Positions 8,221 through 16,141 of a DNA stretch of 51,148 nt are shown piece by piece; the stretch's first letter is position 1, and each line of letters opens with the position of its first letter. Source of the DNA: Deltaproteobacteria bacterium. Lineage in GTDB: Bacteria; Desulfobacterota; Desulfobacteria; Desulfobacterales; JAFDMD01. The stretch lies in contig JAFDMF010000012.1 in NCBI GenBank assembly GCA_019306065.1, positions 1-51,148 on the forward strand, read 5' to 3'. The notes below the pieces were generated by a model. It ran no database searches. It was not told the origin of the DNA and was given only the letters and a program-made list of their open reading frames with translations. A program made the position numbers and the translations under genes.

Positions 8221-10305
8221 ATGGAAAGCGTTCTTATACCGCCTGCAAATGCCGAATTTTTCGGCATATCTTTAAAAATTTTCGGCATATTAATTCCTAT
8301 GGCAGGCATCTTATTATTTCTTTATATAATATCAAAACGTCTTCTGCCTTTGCAGCAGGCTCAGCCGAATATCGGAACAGACAGAATAGGAGAAAGAATT
8401 GTAGCGTTTTTAAAAGTGGGTATAGGACAATCCAGACACCCCCGCTTCATTACCGCCGGTATAATCCACATAATAATATTTGCCGGTTTTTTGATACTTG
8501 CTCTTAATTCAATAAACCTTGTAATAGTAGGCTTTATACCCGGCTTTACTCTGCCCGGCTTATCCGGCAATGTAGGCAGCCTTTATATAGTTTTAAAAAG
8601 TATTGCCGCAACCCTTGTTTTAATCGCCTGTATTGTAGCAATGATAAGAAGAGGCTTATTTACGCCACAGCGTTACAAAGCGCCGGAAAAATACGGGCAT
8701 GATCATACTGCGGAAGCGGTTTTTGTGCTTGCGATAATATCCGTTCTTATGATAACCGACGCCTTTTTTGAAGCCGCTCCCATAGCCGAGCATTTAAAAA
8801 CAGGCGTTACGGAAGAACTTATAATTCCAGGAACAATCACTTGGCTTTTTATTGCAATATTAAAAAACGCCTCTTCAAGCGCGGTTCAAAGCTTATACCT
8901 TATCTCCTATTTTATTCACGACATTGTATTCTTCTTCTTTTTATGCTTTTTGCCTCTCGGCAAACATTTTCATGTTATCACAGGGCTTTTAAATATATTT
9001 TTTGCAAAACTTAACAAAGGAAGCATAAAACCGGTAAAATGGGGAATATCCGAAGACCAGTTAGACGATTTGGAATCTTTCGGGGTAAAAAAGATTACCG
9101 ATTTTACATGGAAACATATATTAGATTTTTACTCCTGCGCAGACTGCGGAAGATGTTCCGACAGATGCCCCGCAAACAGAGTAAAAAGACCACTTTCGCC
9201 GAGATTCATATCAATCAAAGCGCGCGATTACATATTCGACAACTATCCGATATTTAACGCGCCCCCGAAAGCAGACGCAGAAAATGCAGACAAAATGCTT
9301 ATAGGAAACATATTCGAAGAAGATGAAATATGGTCTTGCACAACCTGCGGCGCATGCGAAGCGGAATGCCCCCTGTTAATAGAATATATAGATAAAATAG
9401 TAGATTTAAGACGGGCTATGGTAGATGAAGGAATGGTTCCGCAATCTTTACAAAAACCGCTTGGCGCTTTAAGCAAACGAGGTAATCCTTACGGAAAACT
9501 GGAAAAAAAGAGAAGCGACTGGATAAAAGAAAAAGATTTTGCGGCAGAATGCGAAGTTAAAACCTTATCCGAAAAACAAAGCGCGGATATACTCTATTTT
9601 GTGGACAGCATTACATCCTATGACGACAGAATGATATTAATAGCGCGGGCAACCTCAAAAATACTTAACGCCGCCTCAATAAATTTCGGAATACTCGGAA
9701 AAGCCGAAAAAGACAGCGGAAACGAAGTCCGGCGTTTTGGCGAAGAAATGCTATTTTGCGAATTAAAAGATCAAAACATAGAGGCAATATTAAAATCCGG
9801 CGCAACAAGTATAGTAGCCTCCGATCCTCATGCTTTCAATACATTGAAAAACGAATATAGCGAAATACCAAAAGTAGAACATATAAGCGAAATAATATTA
9901 AGACAATTAAAAGAAGGAAAACTAACATTATCTCCGGAAACCGTAGGCAAAACATACGTATATCATGATCCGTGTTATCTCGGAAGACACAACAACATAT
10001 ACGACGCCCCGCGCGAAGTAATAGACGCCATTCCGAATATAAAAAGAGTTGAAATGACCGGCAATTGCAAAGACAAATCATTTTGCTGCGGCGGCGGAGG
10101 ATTAATGCTCTTTTACGAACCCGAAGAGGAAATGAGAATGGGAACAATAAGAGTGCAGATGGCAAAAGAAGCCAGCGCAAACGTAATAGTTACGGCTTGC
10201 CCCTTCTGTATGGTAAATATTGAAGATGCTATAAAAACAAGCGGACTTGAAGGGGAAATGGAGGTTATTGATCTTGCGGAGCTTATTGCAAATCATATAA
10301 AATAA
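8221..10305 (+). CDS. EtfAB:quinone oxidoreductase (HdrD/GlpC-like Fe-S protein with NarI-like cytochrome b domain)
   Basis: A 694-residue membrane protein that should pass electrons between the ETF encoded just downstream and the quinone pool. Residues ~10-260 form about six membrane helices with histidines in a NarI-like di-heme b arrangement. Two ferredoxin-type [4Fe-4S] motifs follow: CADCGRCSDRC (~306-316) and CTTCGACEAEC (~373-383). The C-terminal half has two CCG-type repeats. The second is intact (HDPCYLGRH, FCCGGGG, TACPFCMVN, ~590-675). In the first, every expected cysteine is replaced: FVDSITSYDDR, EKDSGNEVRR and SDPHAFNTLKNEY stand where relatives have GC..SYDDR, E.C(C/T)G..RR and CPHCFNTLKNEY. 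Start ATG with AAGGA upstream. It probably heads the etf operon, 116 bases before etfB. Confidence 0.9.
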   Translation: MESVLIPPANAEFFGISLKIFGILIPMAGILLFLYIISKRLLPLQQAQPNIGTDRIGERIVAFLKVGIGQSRHPRFITAGIIHIIIFAGFLILALNSINLVIVGFIPGFTLPGLSGNVGSLYIVLKSIAATLVLIACIVAMIRRGLFTPQRYKAPEKYGHDHTAEAVFVLAIISVLMITDAFFEAAPIAEHLKTGVTEELIIPGTITWLFIAILKNASSSAVQSLYLISYFIHDIVFFFFLCFLPLGKHFHVITGLLNIFFAKLNKGSIKPVKWGISEDQLDDLESFGVKKITDFTWKHILDFYSCADCGRCSDRCPANRVKRPLSPRFISIKARDYIFDNYPIFNAPPKADAENADKMLIGNIFEEDEIWSCTTCGACEAECPLLIEYIDKIVDLRRAMVDEGMVPQSLQKPLGALSKRGNPYGKLEKKRSDWIKEKDFAAECEVKTLSEKQSADILYFVDSITSYDDRMILIARATSKILNAASINFGILGKAEKDSGNEVRRFGEEMLFCELKDQNIEAILKSGATSIVASDPHAFNTLKNEYSEIPKVEHISEIILRQLKEGKLTLSPETVGKTYVYHDPCYLGRHNNIYDAPREVIDAIPNIKRVEMTGNCKDKSFCCGGGGLMLFYEPEEEMRMGTIRVQMAKEASANVIVTACPFCMVNIEDAIKTSGLEGEMEVIDLAELIANHIK

Positions 10306-10421
10306 GAACTGCTATATATATAGCTTCTGCAAAAAGCTATGATTTTGAAGCTATTATAAATATAAAAGGGAAAACCCCTAATTTTTAAATATAAATAATT
10401 AATGTCGGAGGAAAAAACAGT

Positions 10422-11210
10422 ATGGAAATTTTAGTATGCGTCAAAAGAGCGCCGGATACTCTTGAAAACGAAATTACAGTCAATAAAGACGGAACAAACA
10501 TCGAACTGGAAGACCTTGTTTATTCTGTAAACGAATGGGACAACTACGCTGTGGAAGAGGCTATACAAATAAAGGATAAAGTAGGCGGAAGCGTTACCGT
10601 AGTTACCATAGGCGACGAAGAGGCAGAAGAGGTATTAAGACGCGAAATGGCTATGGGAGCGGATAAAGGAATACTAATATCGGATGAAGCTTTTGAAAAT
10701 TCCGACGGAAAAGGAATAGCTTCCATATTAAAAGCGGAAATCGAAAAAGGGAAATACGATCTTATACTTACAGGCGCGCAAGCAGACGACGGAGCCGGAC
10801 AAATAGGCGGAATGCTCGCCGCGATGCTTGACCTTCCTTACGCTTCTTTGGTAAATAAAATAGATATAGCCGGCGAAAAACTTACCGTAGGACGCGAAAT
10901 AGAAGGCGGCGTCCAAGAAATAAATGAAATAGAACTTCCCTGCGTTTTATCAATTCAAACGGGAATCAACGAACCCCGCTACGTTGGAATAAGAGGCATC
11001 CGAAAAGTTGCTTCCGTAGAAATTCCCGTTCATACGGCGGCGGATCTCGGGTTAGACGCAAGCGCCGTAGGAACATCCGGCGCAAAAGTAAAAAAACTTG
11101 ATTACTTCATTCCGGAAACAGGCGAAGGCGCAGAAATACTTACGGGAAGTCAGGAAGAAATAGCTGAAAAACTTATAGAACTTTTAAAGGCAAAAGGAGG
11201 AATTAAATAA
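10422..11210 (+). CDS. etfB: Electron transfer flavoprotein, beta subunit
   Basis: A 262-residue EtfB. It opens MEILVCVKRAPDT, contains SVNEWDNYAVEEAI (~39-52), the AMP/FAD-site region TGAQADDGAGQIGGMLA (~115-131) and GIRGIRKV, all typical. EtfAB accepts electrons from acyl-CoA dehydrogenases, such as the one at 24303, and passes them to the membrane oxidoreductase upstream. The short motifs I can see do not decide between classical and electron-bifurcating ETF; the neighbour favours a quinone-linked role. SD GGAGG lies about ten bases before ATG. The stop overlaps the etfA start by one base (TAATG), so the subunits are translationally coupled. Confidence 0.95.
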   Translation: MEILVCVKRAPDTLENEITVNKDGTNIELEDLVYSVNEWDNYAVEEAIQIKDKVGGSVTVVTIGDEEAEEVLRREMAMGADKGILISDEAFENSDGKGIASILKAEIEKGKYDLILTGAQADDGAGQIGGMLAAMLDLPYASLVNKIDIAGEKLTVGREIEGGVQEINEIELPCVLSIQTGINEPRYVGIRGIRKVASVEIPVHTAADLGLDASAVGTSGAKVKKLDYFIPETGEGAEILTGSQEEIAEKLIELLKAKGGIK

Positions 11211-12184
11211 TGAGCCGACAACTTTTTGCATACATCACACATAAAAACAGCGCTGCAGACGATTCCGCATTTGAACTTGCGGCAGCCGCAAAAAAAATAG
11301 ACGCCAACGCTTCGGTTACTGCTATAGTAACCGGAAAAGGAGAGGATTTAACAAAAGTATGCGGACAAATAACCTCCGCTTTTGCAAAAGTATGGAAAAT
11401 AGACGGCGACGCTTTTGCATATCCCAACGCAGAATTAATAAGAGCTATGCTTGTTAAAATACTTCCGGAAAAAAGCATAACATTACTTGCGCACGATACC
11501 TTCGGAATGGATTTAGGACCCGGGCTTTCCGTAAAATTAAACGCCTCTTTTATATCCGACGTAGTAGATATAGAAGGCGTAAAAAGCGACATCTTAAAAA
11601 CCATCCGGCAAGAATATTCCGGGCAGGTTTCAACTCATGTATCCTGCGACATTACAGACGGCGCCGTAATTAACATCCGCCCCGGTTCCTTTAAACCGGA
11701 AGAAACCTCAATAGGCGGAGAAATAGAAGATAAATCTTCGGAAGCCGAAGGCATTACCGCAAAAAGAAAATATATAGAAATAATCGAAGCCGAAATAGGC
11801 GACGTTGATATAACAAAATCCGAAATACTCGTATCTGTAGGACGAGGCATAGAGGATGAGGAAAACATAGAAATCGCCCAAGAACTTGCAGACGCCATGG
11901 GCGCGGACGTATCATGCTCCAGACCTATAGTAGATGCAAAATGGCTTGAAAAATCGCGTCAGGTAGGAACATCGGGGCAGACCGTAAAACCGAAAGTATA
12001 TCTTGCTTTGGGAATAAGCGGCTCATTCCAGCATCTTGGCGGCATAAAAGGCTCGCCTTTTATAGTTGCGGTTAATAAAAACGCAAAAGCCCCCATATTC
12101 CAAGTTGCAGACATAGGAATAGTGGACGATCTGCTTGATTTTGTTCCGGTTTTAACCGAAAAAATCGAAGAGCTAAAAGGTTAA
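11210..12184 (+). CDS. etfA: Electron transfer flavoprotein, alpha subunit
   Basis: A 324-residue EtfA. The C-terminal FAD domain is clear: CSRPIVDAKWLEKSRQVGTSG (~242-262, with the FAD-contacting Arg and Ser/Gly), VYLALGISGSFQHLGGIKGS (~270-289) and NAKAPIFQVADIGIVDDLLDFVP (~296-318). The N-terminal ~190 residues are the usual adenosine-binding fold. It overlaps etfB by one base, is preceded by a strong AAAGGAGG, and is followed after six bases by pdxJ, so all belong to one transcript. Length is at the normal upper end for the family. Confidence 0.95.
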   Translation: MSRQLFAYITHKNSAADDSAFELAAAAKKIDANASVTAIVTGKGEDLTKVCGQITSAFAKVWKIDGDAFAYPNAELIRAMLVKILPEKSITLLAHDTFGMDLGPGLSVKLNASFISDVVDIEGVKSDILKTIRQEYSGQVSTHVSCDITDGAVINIRPGSFKPEETSIGGEIEDKSSEAEGITAKRKYIEIIEAEIGDVDITKSEILVSVGRGIEDEENIEIAQELADAMGADVSCSRPIVDAKWLEKSRQVGTSGQTVKPKVYLALGISGSFQHLGGIKGSPFIVAVNKNAKAPIFQVADIGIVDDLLDFVPVLTEKIEELKG

Positions 12185-12190
12185 TCATAG

Positions 12191-12925
12191 ATGACAAACT
12201 TAAGCGTAAATGTTAATAAAATCGCAACATTAAGAAACGCAAGAGGCGGAAACACCCCGGACGTTTTCAAAGCCGCATTAACCTGCATTACGGCAGGAGC
12301 TCAGGGAATTACAGTCCATCCCAGAGAAGATCAACGCCACATAAAACTAAAAGACGTCTTTGATCTTGCGAAATTAACAACCGACCAAAAAGTTGAATAC
12401 AACATCGAAGGAGATCCGCGCACGGATCTCCTTGATCTTGTATTAAAAACAATGCCAGATCAATTTACGCTTGTTCCGGTAGAAGAAGGGGAAATAACCT
12501 CCCATCACGGATGGGATATAGATAAAAACAAAAAAAAACTACAACCCGTTATAAAACTCTGCAAAGAAAAAGGAATAAGAATAAGCCTTTTTATGGATGC
12601 TATCCCGCAAAACATGGCAAAAGCCGCCGAAATAGGCGCGGACAGAGTGGAGCTATATACCGGACCCTATGCCTGCGCAAAAACCGAAGATCAAATAAAA
12701 AAAGAGTTTTTGCTTATAAAAAAATCTCACGATGCAGCTTTAAAAGCGGGGCTGGAACTTAACGCAGGACACGACCTCGCGCTTGACAATATATTCAGGC
12801 TTTTGGAATTAAAAGGAATCAAAGAAGTCTCTATAGGGCATGCTCTTATAAGCTATGCTCTGTATGCGGGGCTTAAAAAAGCGGTTAAAGATTTCAGAAA
12901 AGCATGCGGGCAGACAATCAATTAA
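12191..12925 (+). CDS. pdxJ: Pyridoxine 5'-phosphate synthase
   Basis: A 244-residue PdxJ, which condenses 3-amino-1-hydroxyacetone phosphate with deoxyxylulose phosphate in the DXP-dependent vitamin B6 route. Family marks are LSVNVNKIATLRNARGG (~4-20), ITVHPREDQRHI (~40-51), NIEGDPR (~71-77), FTLVPVEEGEITSHHGWD (~92-109), RVELYTGPYA (~151-160), LNAGHDLALDN (~189-199) and the C-terminal SIGHALISYALYAGL. Length matches the family. It starts six bases after etfA, so a cofactor gene rides on the electron-transfer operon. A perfect palindromic repeat follows the stop. Confidence 0.97.
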   Translation: MTNLSVNVNKIATLRNARGGNTPDVFKAALTCITAGAQGITVHPREDQRHIKLKDVFDLAKLTTDQKVEYNIEGDPRTDLLDLVLKTMPDQFTLVPVEEGEITSHHGWDIDKNKKKLQPVIKLCKEKGIRISLFMDAIPQNMAKAAEIGADRVELYTGPYACAKTEDQIKKEFLLIKKSHDAALKAGLELNAGHDLALDNIFRLLELKGIKEVSIGHALISYALYAGLKKAVKDFRKACGQTIN

Positions 12926-12966
12926 ACCCGATCTATAGGGAATTATTAAAAATCGCAAAATTACGA

Positions 12967-12994
12967 GTAGAGACGTTGCATGCAACGTCTCTAC
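12967..12994. repeat. Perfect 28-base palindrome (GAGACGTTGCATGCAACGTCTC core)
   Basis: The 28 bases read identically on both strands around a central GCATGC. A near-copy with one mismatch lies at 37110-37133, before the radical SAM gene. Similar palindromes recur in many bacterial genomes as dispersed repeats. It lies 41 bases after pdxJ and could fold into a stem, but no T-run follows. Confidence 0.85.
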
Positions 12995-13080
12995 AGCTTT
13001 CCAACTTTGTATCTCAATTATAAAATGCCGATGATAGATTTTATAAAATTTCATAATATCAACCAATGGAGAAATACAAA

Positions 13081-13734
13081 ATGAAACAAATAGCGGTAGT
13101 ATTATCAGGCTGCGGTTTTAAAGACGGCTCCGAAATACATGAATCCGTCTTAACCCTGCTTGCAATAGACAAAAACAACGCCCGATATACATGCTTTGCC
13201 CCGGATATTGATAACATAGAGATTATCAATCACATAACAAACCAAAAAACCGGAGAAAAAAGAAATGTTTTAATAGAATCCGCAAGAATAGCAAGAGGAG
13301 ACATATACCCCTTAAACAAATTCGACGCAAAAAACTTCGACGCTCTTGTATTCCCAGGCGGTTTCGGAGCAGCTGCAAATCTATCTACATTTGCAATACA
13401 AGGAGCAGATTGCAGCGTTAATAACGAGGTATCCGAAGCAATCGCTCAAATGCTTAAAGCAAAAAAACCAATAGGCGCGCTTTGCATAGCCCCGGTTATA
13501 CTTGCAAAACTGATAAAAAATGCCGAATTAACAGTAGGCGACTGCATAAATACCGCAAGCCTCATTGAAAAAATGGGAGCGGTTCATAAAAAATCCAGCG
13601 CAACAGATATTATAATAGATAAAACAAATAAACTAATTACTACCCCGTGCTACATGCTTGCAACCCGAATCTCTCAAATAGCCGAAGGCGCGGAAAAGCT
13701 TGTAAAAGAAATATTAAACCTGACAAACGGATAA
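13081..13734 (+). CDS. elbB: ElbB-type isoprenoid biosynthesis glyoxalase (DJ-1/PfpI family)
   Basis: A ~217-residue protein of the DJ-1/PfpI superfamily, ElbB branch. It begins KQIAVVLSGCGFKDGSEIHE, then ALVFPGGFGAAANLS (~95-109) and the nucleophile elbow IGALCIAPVILAKL (~137-150, Cys in ALCIAP). E. coli ElbB has weak glyoxalase activity and is only loosely linked to isoprenoid synthesis, so the role is uncertain. I chose ATG at 13081: its ribosome site GGAG overlaps the other in-frame ATG at 13066, and the protein then starts at the family's usual first residues. Confidence 0.88.
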   Translation: MKQIAVVLSGCGFKDGSEIHESVLTLLAIDKNNARYTCFAPDIDNIEIINHITNQKTGEKRNVLIESARIARGDIYPLNKFDAKNFDALVFPGGFGAAANLSTFAIQGADCSVNNEVSEAIAQMLKAKKPIGALCIAPVILAKLIKNAELTVGDCINTASLIEKMGAVHKKSSATDIIIDKTNKLITTPCYMLATRISQIAEGAEKLVKEILNLTNG

Positions 13735-13782
13735 ACCCCGCTTCAATTCATACGATTAAATAATTATAAATAATAAAAAAAA

Positions 13783-13836
13783 TTTTCGCTTCGCTTAAAA
13801 TAGCAGCGAGGAAAAATATCATAATTGTTTAAACCG
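13783..13836 (+). repeat. Repeat family A, degenerate copy
   Basis: TTTCGCTTCGCTTA, then AGCAGCGAGGAAAAATATCATAA and TTGTTTAAACCG. This is a worn copy of the dispersed GCGAGGAGAAATCTCATAAT family described in the findings. It occupies most of the gap between elbB and the next gene. Confidence 0.6.
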
Positions 13837-13869
13837 TATCTATTATATATAATTAAATAAGATAAAAAT

Positions 13870-14190
13870 ATGGCAGACATCAACGATATAGTTTTAATAC
13901 ATTTTGAAAACGACCCGATAAGCTTTGCAAGAATAGAAAATATAGAACCGGACATTAAAAAAAACTGGTATCATACAACATTTCTATTTTTGCAAAACCC
14001 GCCGCATATAACAACTTGGATATTAAAAGATGAATACATAAACGGCGTAGAATTTACTATGTCCGGCAAAAAGGTAAGAATAGAAAAAGTAGAAAGCCCT
14101 TATAAAAAAAAAGAGAAAAACCCGCAGAAAAATGTAAAAAAGACTCAAAAAGATAAATCCGGCAAAGTGTTATTTTTAAATAATATATAA
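13870..14190 (+). CDS. Conserved hypothetical protein, 106 aa
   Basis: The sequence resembles small conserved proteins of anaerobic Desulfobacterota-like bacteria, with a conserved-looking N-terminal ~75 residues (DIVLIHFENDPISFARIENI, WILKDEYINGVEFTMSGKK) and a lysine-rich, likely disordered tail (~80-100). No catalytic motif, signal peptide or membrane segment is seen. It precedes a DUF3786 gene by four bases, so the two are probably co-transcribed. The ribosome site is weak. Function is not known to me. Confidence 0.65.
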   Translation: MADINDIVLIHFENDPISFARIENIEPDIKKNWYHTTFLFLQNPPHITTWILKDEYINGVEFTMSGKKVRIEKVESPYKKKEKNPQKNVKKTQKDKSGKVLFLNNI

Positions 14191-14194
14191 AAAA

Positions 14195-14815
14195 ATGTGC
14201 AAGCCTACAGTATTTCAAAAAACATACGAAGATTATATTAGCCAAATCGGAAATATTAATTTTTACAATGCCTCCGAAATATTAGGCGGAGTTGTAAGAG
14301 ACAATGAAATCATCCTCCCCTTTTTCAACAAACCTTATAAAATATCTTCAAAAGGAATATTTAATAATTTCGAAAAAAAGGCGGATTTTAGCGAAGCCGT
14401 AGTTTTATCAAAATACTTGCTTTTATGCCCCGAAAAGCCGGTTAATAATAACAAACTTGTATCTTATCCACAATTTAAAGATTCCTCTCCGCTTATAAAA
14501 TATTTTAAAGATAACGCGGAATGCGCAATAGCAAAACATTTTTCAAACAACCTTTCGGCGCTTAAAACCGCCGGCAAAAAATTAGGAGGCGTCCTCTGCC
14601 CCAATATAGACGCCGCTTACGATCTCAAACTAAAATTTAATCCTTTGCCAAAAATTCCTATATACATTCTTTATAACGAGGCGGAAGAAGCATTTCCGGC
14701 TCAATGTGTAATACTTTTTGAACAAAGCGCTCAAACATATCTTGATGCGGAATGCTTAGCAATTTTGGGAACGCTTCTTTTTAACCGTTTAAAACAAACA
14801 GCCGAAACAACTTAA
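14195..14815 (+). CDS. DUF3786 domain protein
   Basis: A 206-residue protein with the DUF3786 pattern: FYNASEILGGVVRDNEIILPFFNKPYKIS (~24-52, with one gap in my reading), VVLSKYLLL (~69-77), YPQFKDSSPLIKYF (~90-103) and the C-terminal QCVILFEQSAQTYLDAECLAILG (~169-191). Such proteins occur in strict anaerobes, often near corrinoid or C1 genes; their biochemical role is unestablished. No such genes are visible here. It follows the 106-aa gene at once and has no clear ribosome site. Confidence 0.72.
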   Translation: MCKPTVFQKTYEDYISQIGNINFYNASEILGGVVRDNEIILPFFNKPYKISSKGIFNNFEKKADFSEAVVLSKYLLLCPEKPVNNNKLVSYPQFKDSSPLIKYFKDNAECAIAKHFSNNLSALKTAGKKLGGVLCPNIDAAYDLKLKFNPLPKIPIYILYNEAEEAFPAQCVILFEQSAQTYLDAECLAILGTLLFNRLKQTAETT

Positions 14816-14865
14816 CTTATCTTATTTGTATTTTAAAATTTCAAATATCCGCTTGAAAATAATAG

Positions 14866-14982
14866 AATAATATTGAGGGGCGCTATCCCGAAATGTTCGG
14901 GAGGCTGCCATCTTTGGAAGAAGTAAATAAAATACTACAAAAAACCGAAGGAATACTTACATGGCTGAAGAAGCAATTATAA
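14866..14982 (+). pseudogene. HEPN toxin gene relic (C-terminal ~38 codons)
   Basis: After an in-frame stop at 14863, a frame reads ...EGRYPEMFGRLPSLEEV then NKILQKTEGILTWLKKQL and stops. This matches the usual end of small HEPN-domain proteins (RYPD/E followed by an E-x-hydrophobic C-terminal helix ending near W[LV]K). The N-terminal two thirds, including the HEPN R-x4-6-H, are absent. It overlaps the following MNT fragment by 22 bases, the arrangement expected of a HEPN-MNT pair. Confidence 0.6.
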
Positions 14983-15074
14983 CATCCGTAAAAAAATATC
15001 TTAACGAACTTACGCAAATCGACGTTCCTGTAAAATTCGGCATTATATTCGGCTCTCATGCAAAAAAAAGATAA
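14961..15074 (+). pseudogene. MNT-type nucleotidyltransferase antitoxin relic (N-terminal 37 codons)
   Basis: ATG at 14961 opens MAEEAIITSVKKYLNEL, then VKFGIIFGSHAKKR and a stop. The GSxAK string is the start of the minimal nucleotidyltransferase active site (GSxA(R/K)G). The catalytic Asp pair that should follow is missing. The fragment runs straight into the start of the pilin-like gene at 15058, suggesting that a deletion joined the two. Confidence 0.62.
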
Positions 15075-15543
15075 AAATAACAAAGGCTTCATATTAATAA
15101 CCTGCCTTATGATAACCGCGCTTCTTATGCTGATAGGCATAAGCGCGGCAACCTTATCTTATACTCAAAGCAAAATAATAAGAAATAAACAGGAAGGTCT
15201 TAAAGATTTTTACGATACCGAAGCCGCTATAAATTATGCCATTGCCAACAGCGTTCAATGGCTTACGGACGAATTTATAAACTCGGAAGATGCAAAAGCG
15301 GTTTTTACTCCTCCTAACTCATCTGTTAAGCTTGAAATAAGACATATAACTAATTCTAAAAAAAAAATAAAAGGTTTAAGCAAAACCGCAAACAATCTGC
15401 CTGTCCAATCTCATACGGCTCCGCCTCCGCCGGATTCAGGTTTCGGAATAAAAGATTTTGAAGTTAAAAGATACGCAATTACCGCAACATCTGCAAACGG
15501 CTTAAAGATACAAGTCGGGGTATGGAAAGTGTTCGCTAAATAG
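15058..15543 (+). CDS. PilX-like minor pilin / pilus assembly protein
   Basis: A 161-residue protein beginning with a short basic leader and one hydrophobic helix (KGFILITCLMITALLMLIGI, ~9-28), then a long helix and a small periplasmic domain, as in PilX N-terminal proteins of type IV pilus or type II secretion systems. The usual prepilin Glu at +5 is not evident, as in many PilX proteins. A proline stretch (APPPPDSGFG) lies near residue 125-135. The start overlaps the MNT relic and has no ribosome site, so the original 5' region may have been lost. No other pilus gene lies nearby. Its end overlaps convergent coaE by eight bases. Confidence 0.6.
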   Translation: MQKKDKNNKGFILITCLMITALLMLIGISAATLSYTQSKIIRNKQEGLKDFYDTEAAINYAIANSVQWLTDEFINSEDAKAVFTPPNSSVKLEIRHITNSKKKIKGLSKTANNLPVQSHTAPPPPDSGFGIKDFEVKRYAITATSANGLKIQVGVWKVFAK

Positions 15544-16141
15544 AAAAATTCTTAATAAGCTTTTTAACCTGCTTTTCTGTGTTTTGAAGGGAGCCGGAAT
15601 TATTAATAATAAAATCCGCATACTCTTTCTTCTCCTCTATCAGCATCTGAGCGTCTATAATCTTTTTTGCCTGTTCGTAAGGGATGTTATCCCGCTTTAT
15701 AAGCCTTTTTATCTGTTTTTCAAAAGACAGCCAAACCAAAACAATATAATCGAACATATCTGTCATATCCGCTTCGATTAAAAGAGGAACTCCGGCTTGT
15801 ATAACGCCGTCCGGCTTCTTTTTAAAATACACATCCGCAAGGGTTGTAAATCTTTTTTTTACGCGGGGATGAATAAAACTTTCTAACTTTTTTAATTTTA
15901 AAGAATCTTCAAATACAATCTTTTTTAAATAAGTTCTGTTAATGCTTTTATCCTTATTTAAAACCGAATCTCCGAAAAAAGCGGTTATATCTTTCCAAGC
16001 CGGTTTTTCAGGCTCTACAGCTTCGCGGCTTAAAATATCGAAATCTATCAAAGGTATTCCGAATTTTTCAAGCATCTCGCAAACCGCGCTTTTGCCGGTA
16101 GCTATGCCTCCTGTTATGCCGAGTAATTTTATTTGCGCCAT
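15536..16141 (-). CDS. coaE: Dephospho-CoA kinase
   Basis: A 201-residue kinase doing the last step of coenzyme A synthesis. The P-loop reads GITGGIATGKS (~8-18), followed by DFDILSREAVEP (~33-44), the CoaE segment FIHPRVKKRF (~88-97), GVIQAGVPLLIEADM (~110-124) and the LID region RLIKRDNIPYEQAKKII (~146-162). The usual P-loop ends GxGKS; here Ala replaces the middle Gly. Its start overlaps the upstream methyltransferase gene by 13 bases, so the two are coupled. Confidence 0.95.
   Translation of the reverse strand: MAQIKLLGITGGIATGKSAVCEMLEKFGIPLIDFDILSREAVEPEKPAWKDITAFFGDSVLNKDKSINRTYLKKIVFEDSLKLKKLESFIHPRVKKRFTTLADVYFKKKPDGVIQAGVPLLIEADMTDMFDYIVLVWLSFEKQIKRLIKRDNIPYEQAKKIIDAQMLIEEKKEYADFIINNSGSLQNTEKQVKKLIKNFSI

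Noticed and set aside
10306-10421. Terminator or attenuator between the oxidoreductase gene and etfB
   Set aside because: There is a small palindrome (GCTATATATATAGC) but no stable GC stem or T-run; the genes are more likely co-transcribed.
14195-14815. DUF3786 gene as evidence of a corrinoid or acetyl-CoA pathway locus
   Set aside because: No corrinoid, methyltransferase or CODH/ACS gene is nearby; the link would be guesswork.
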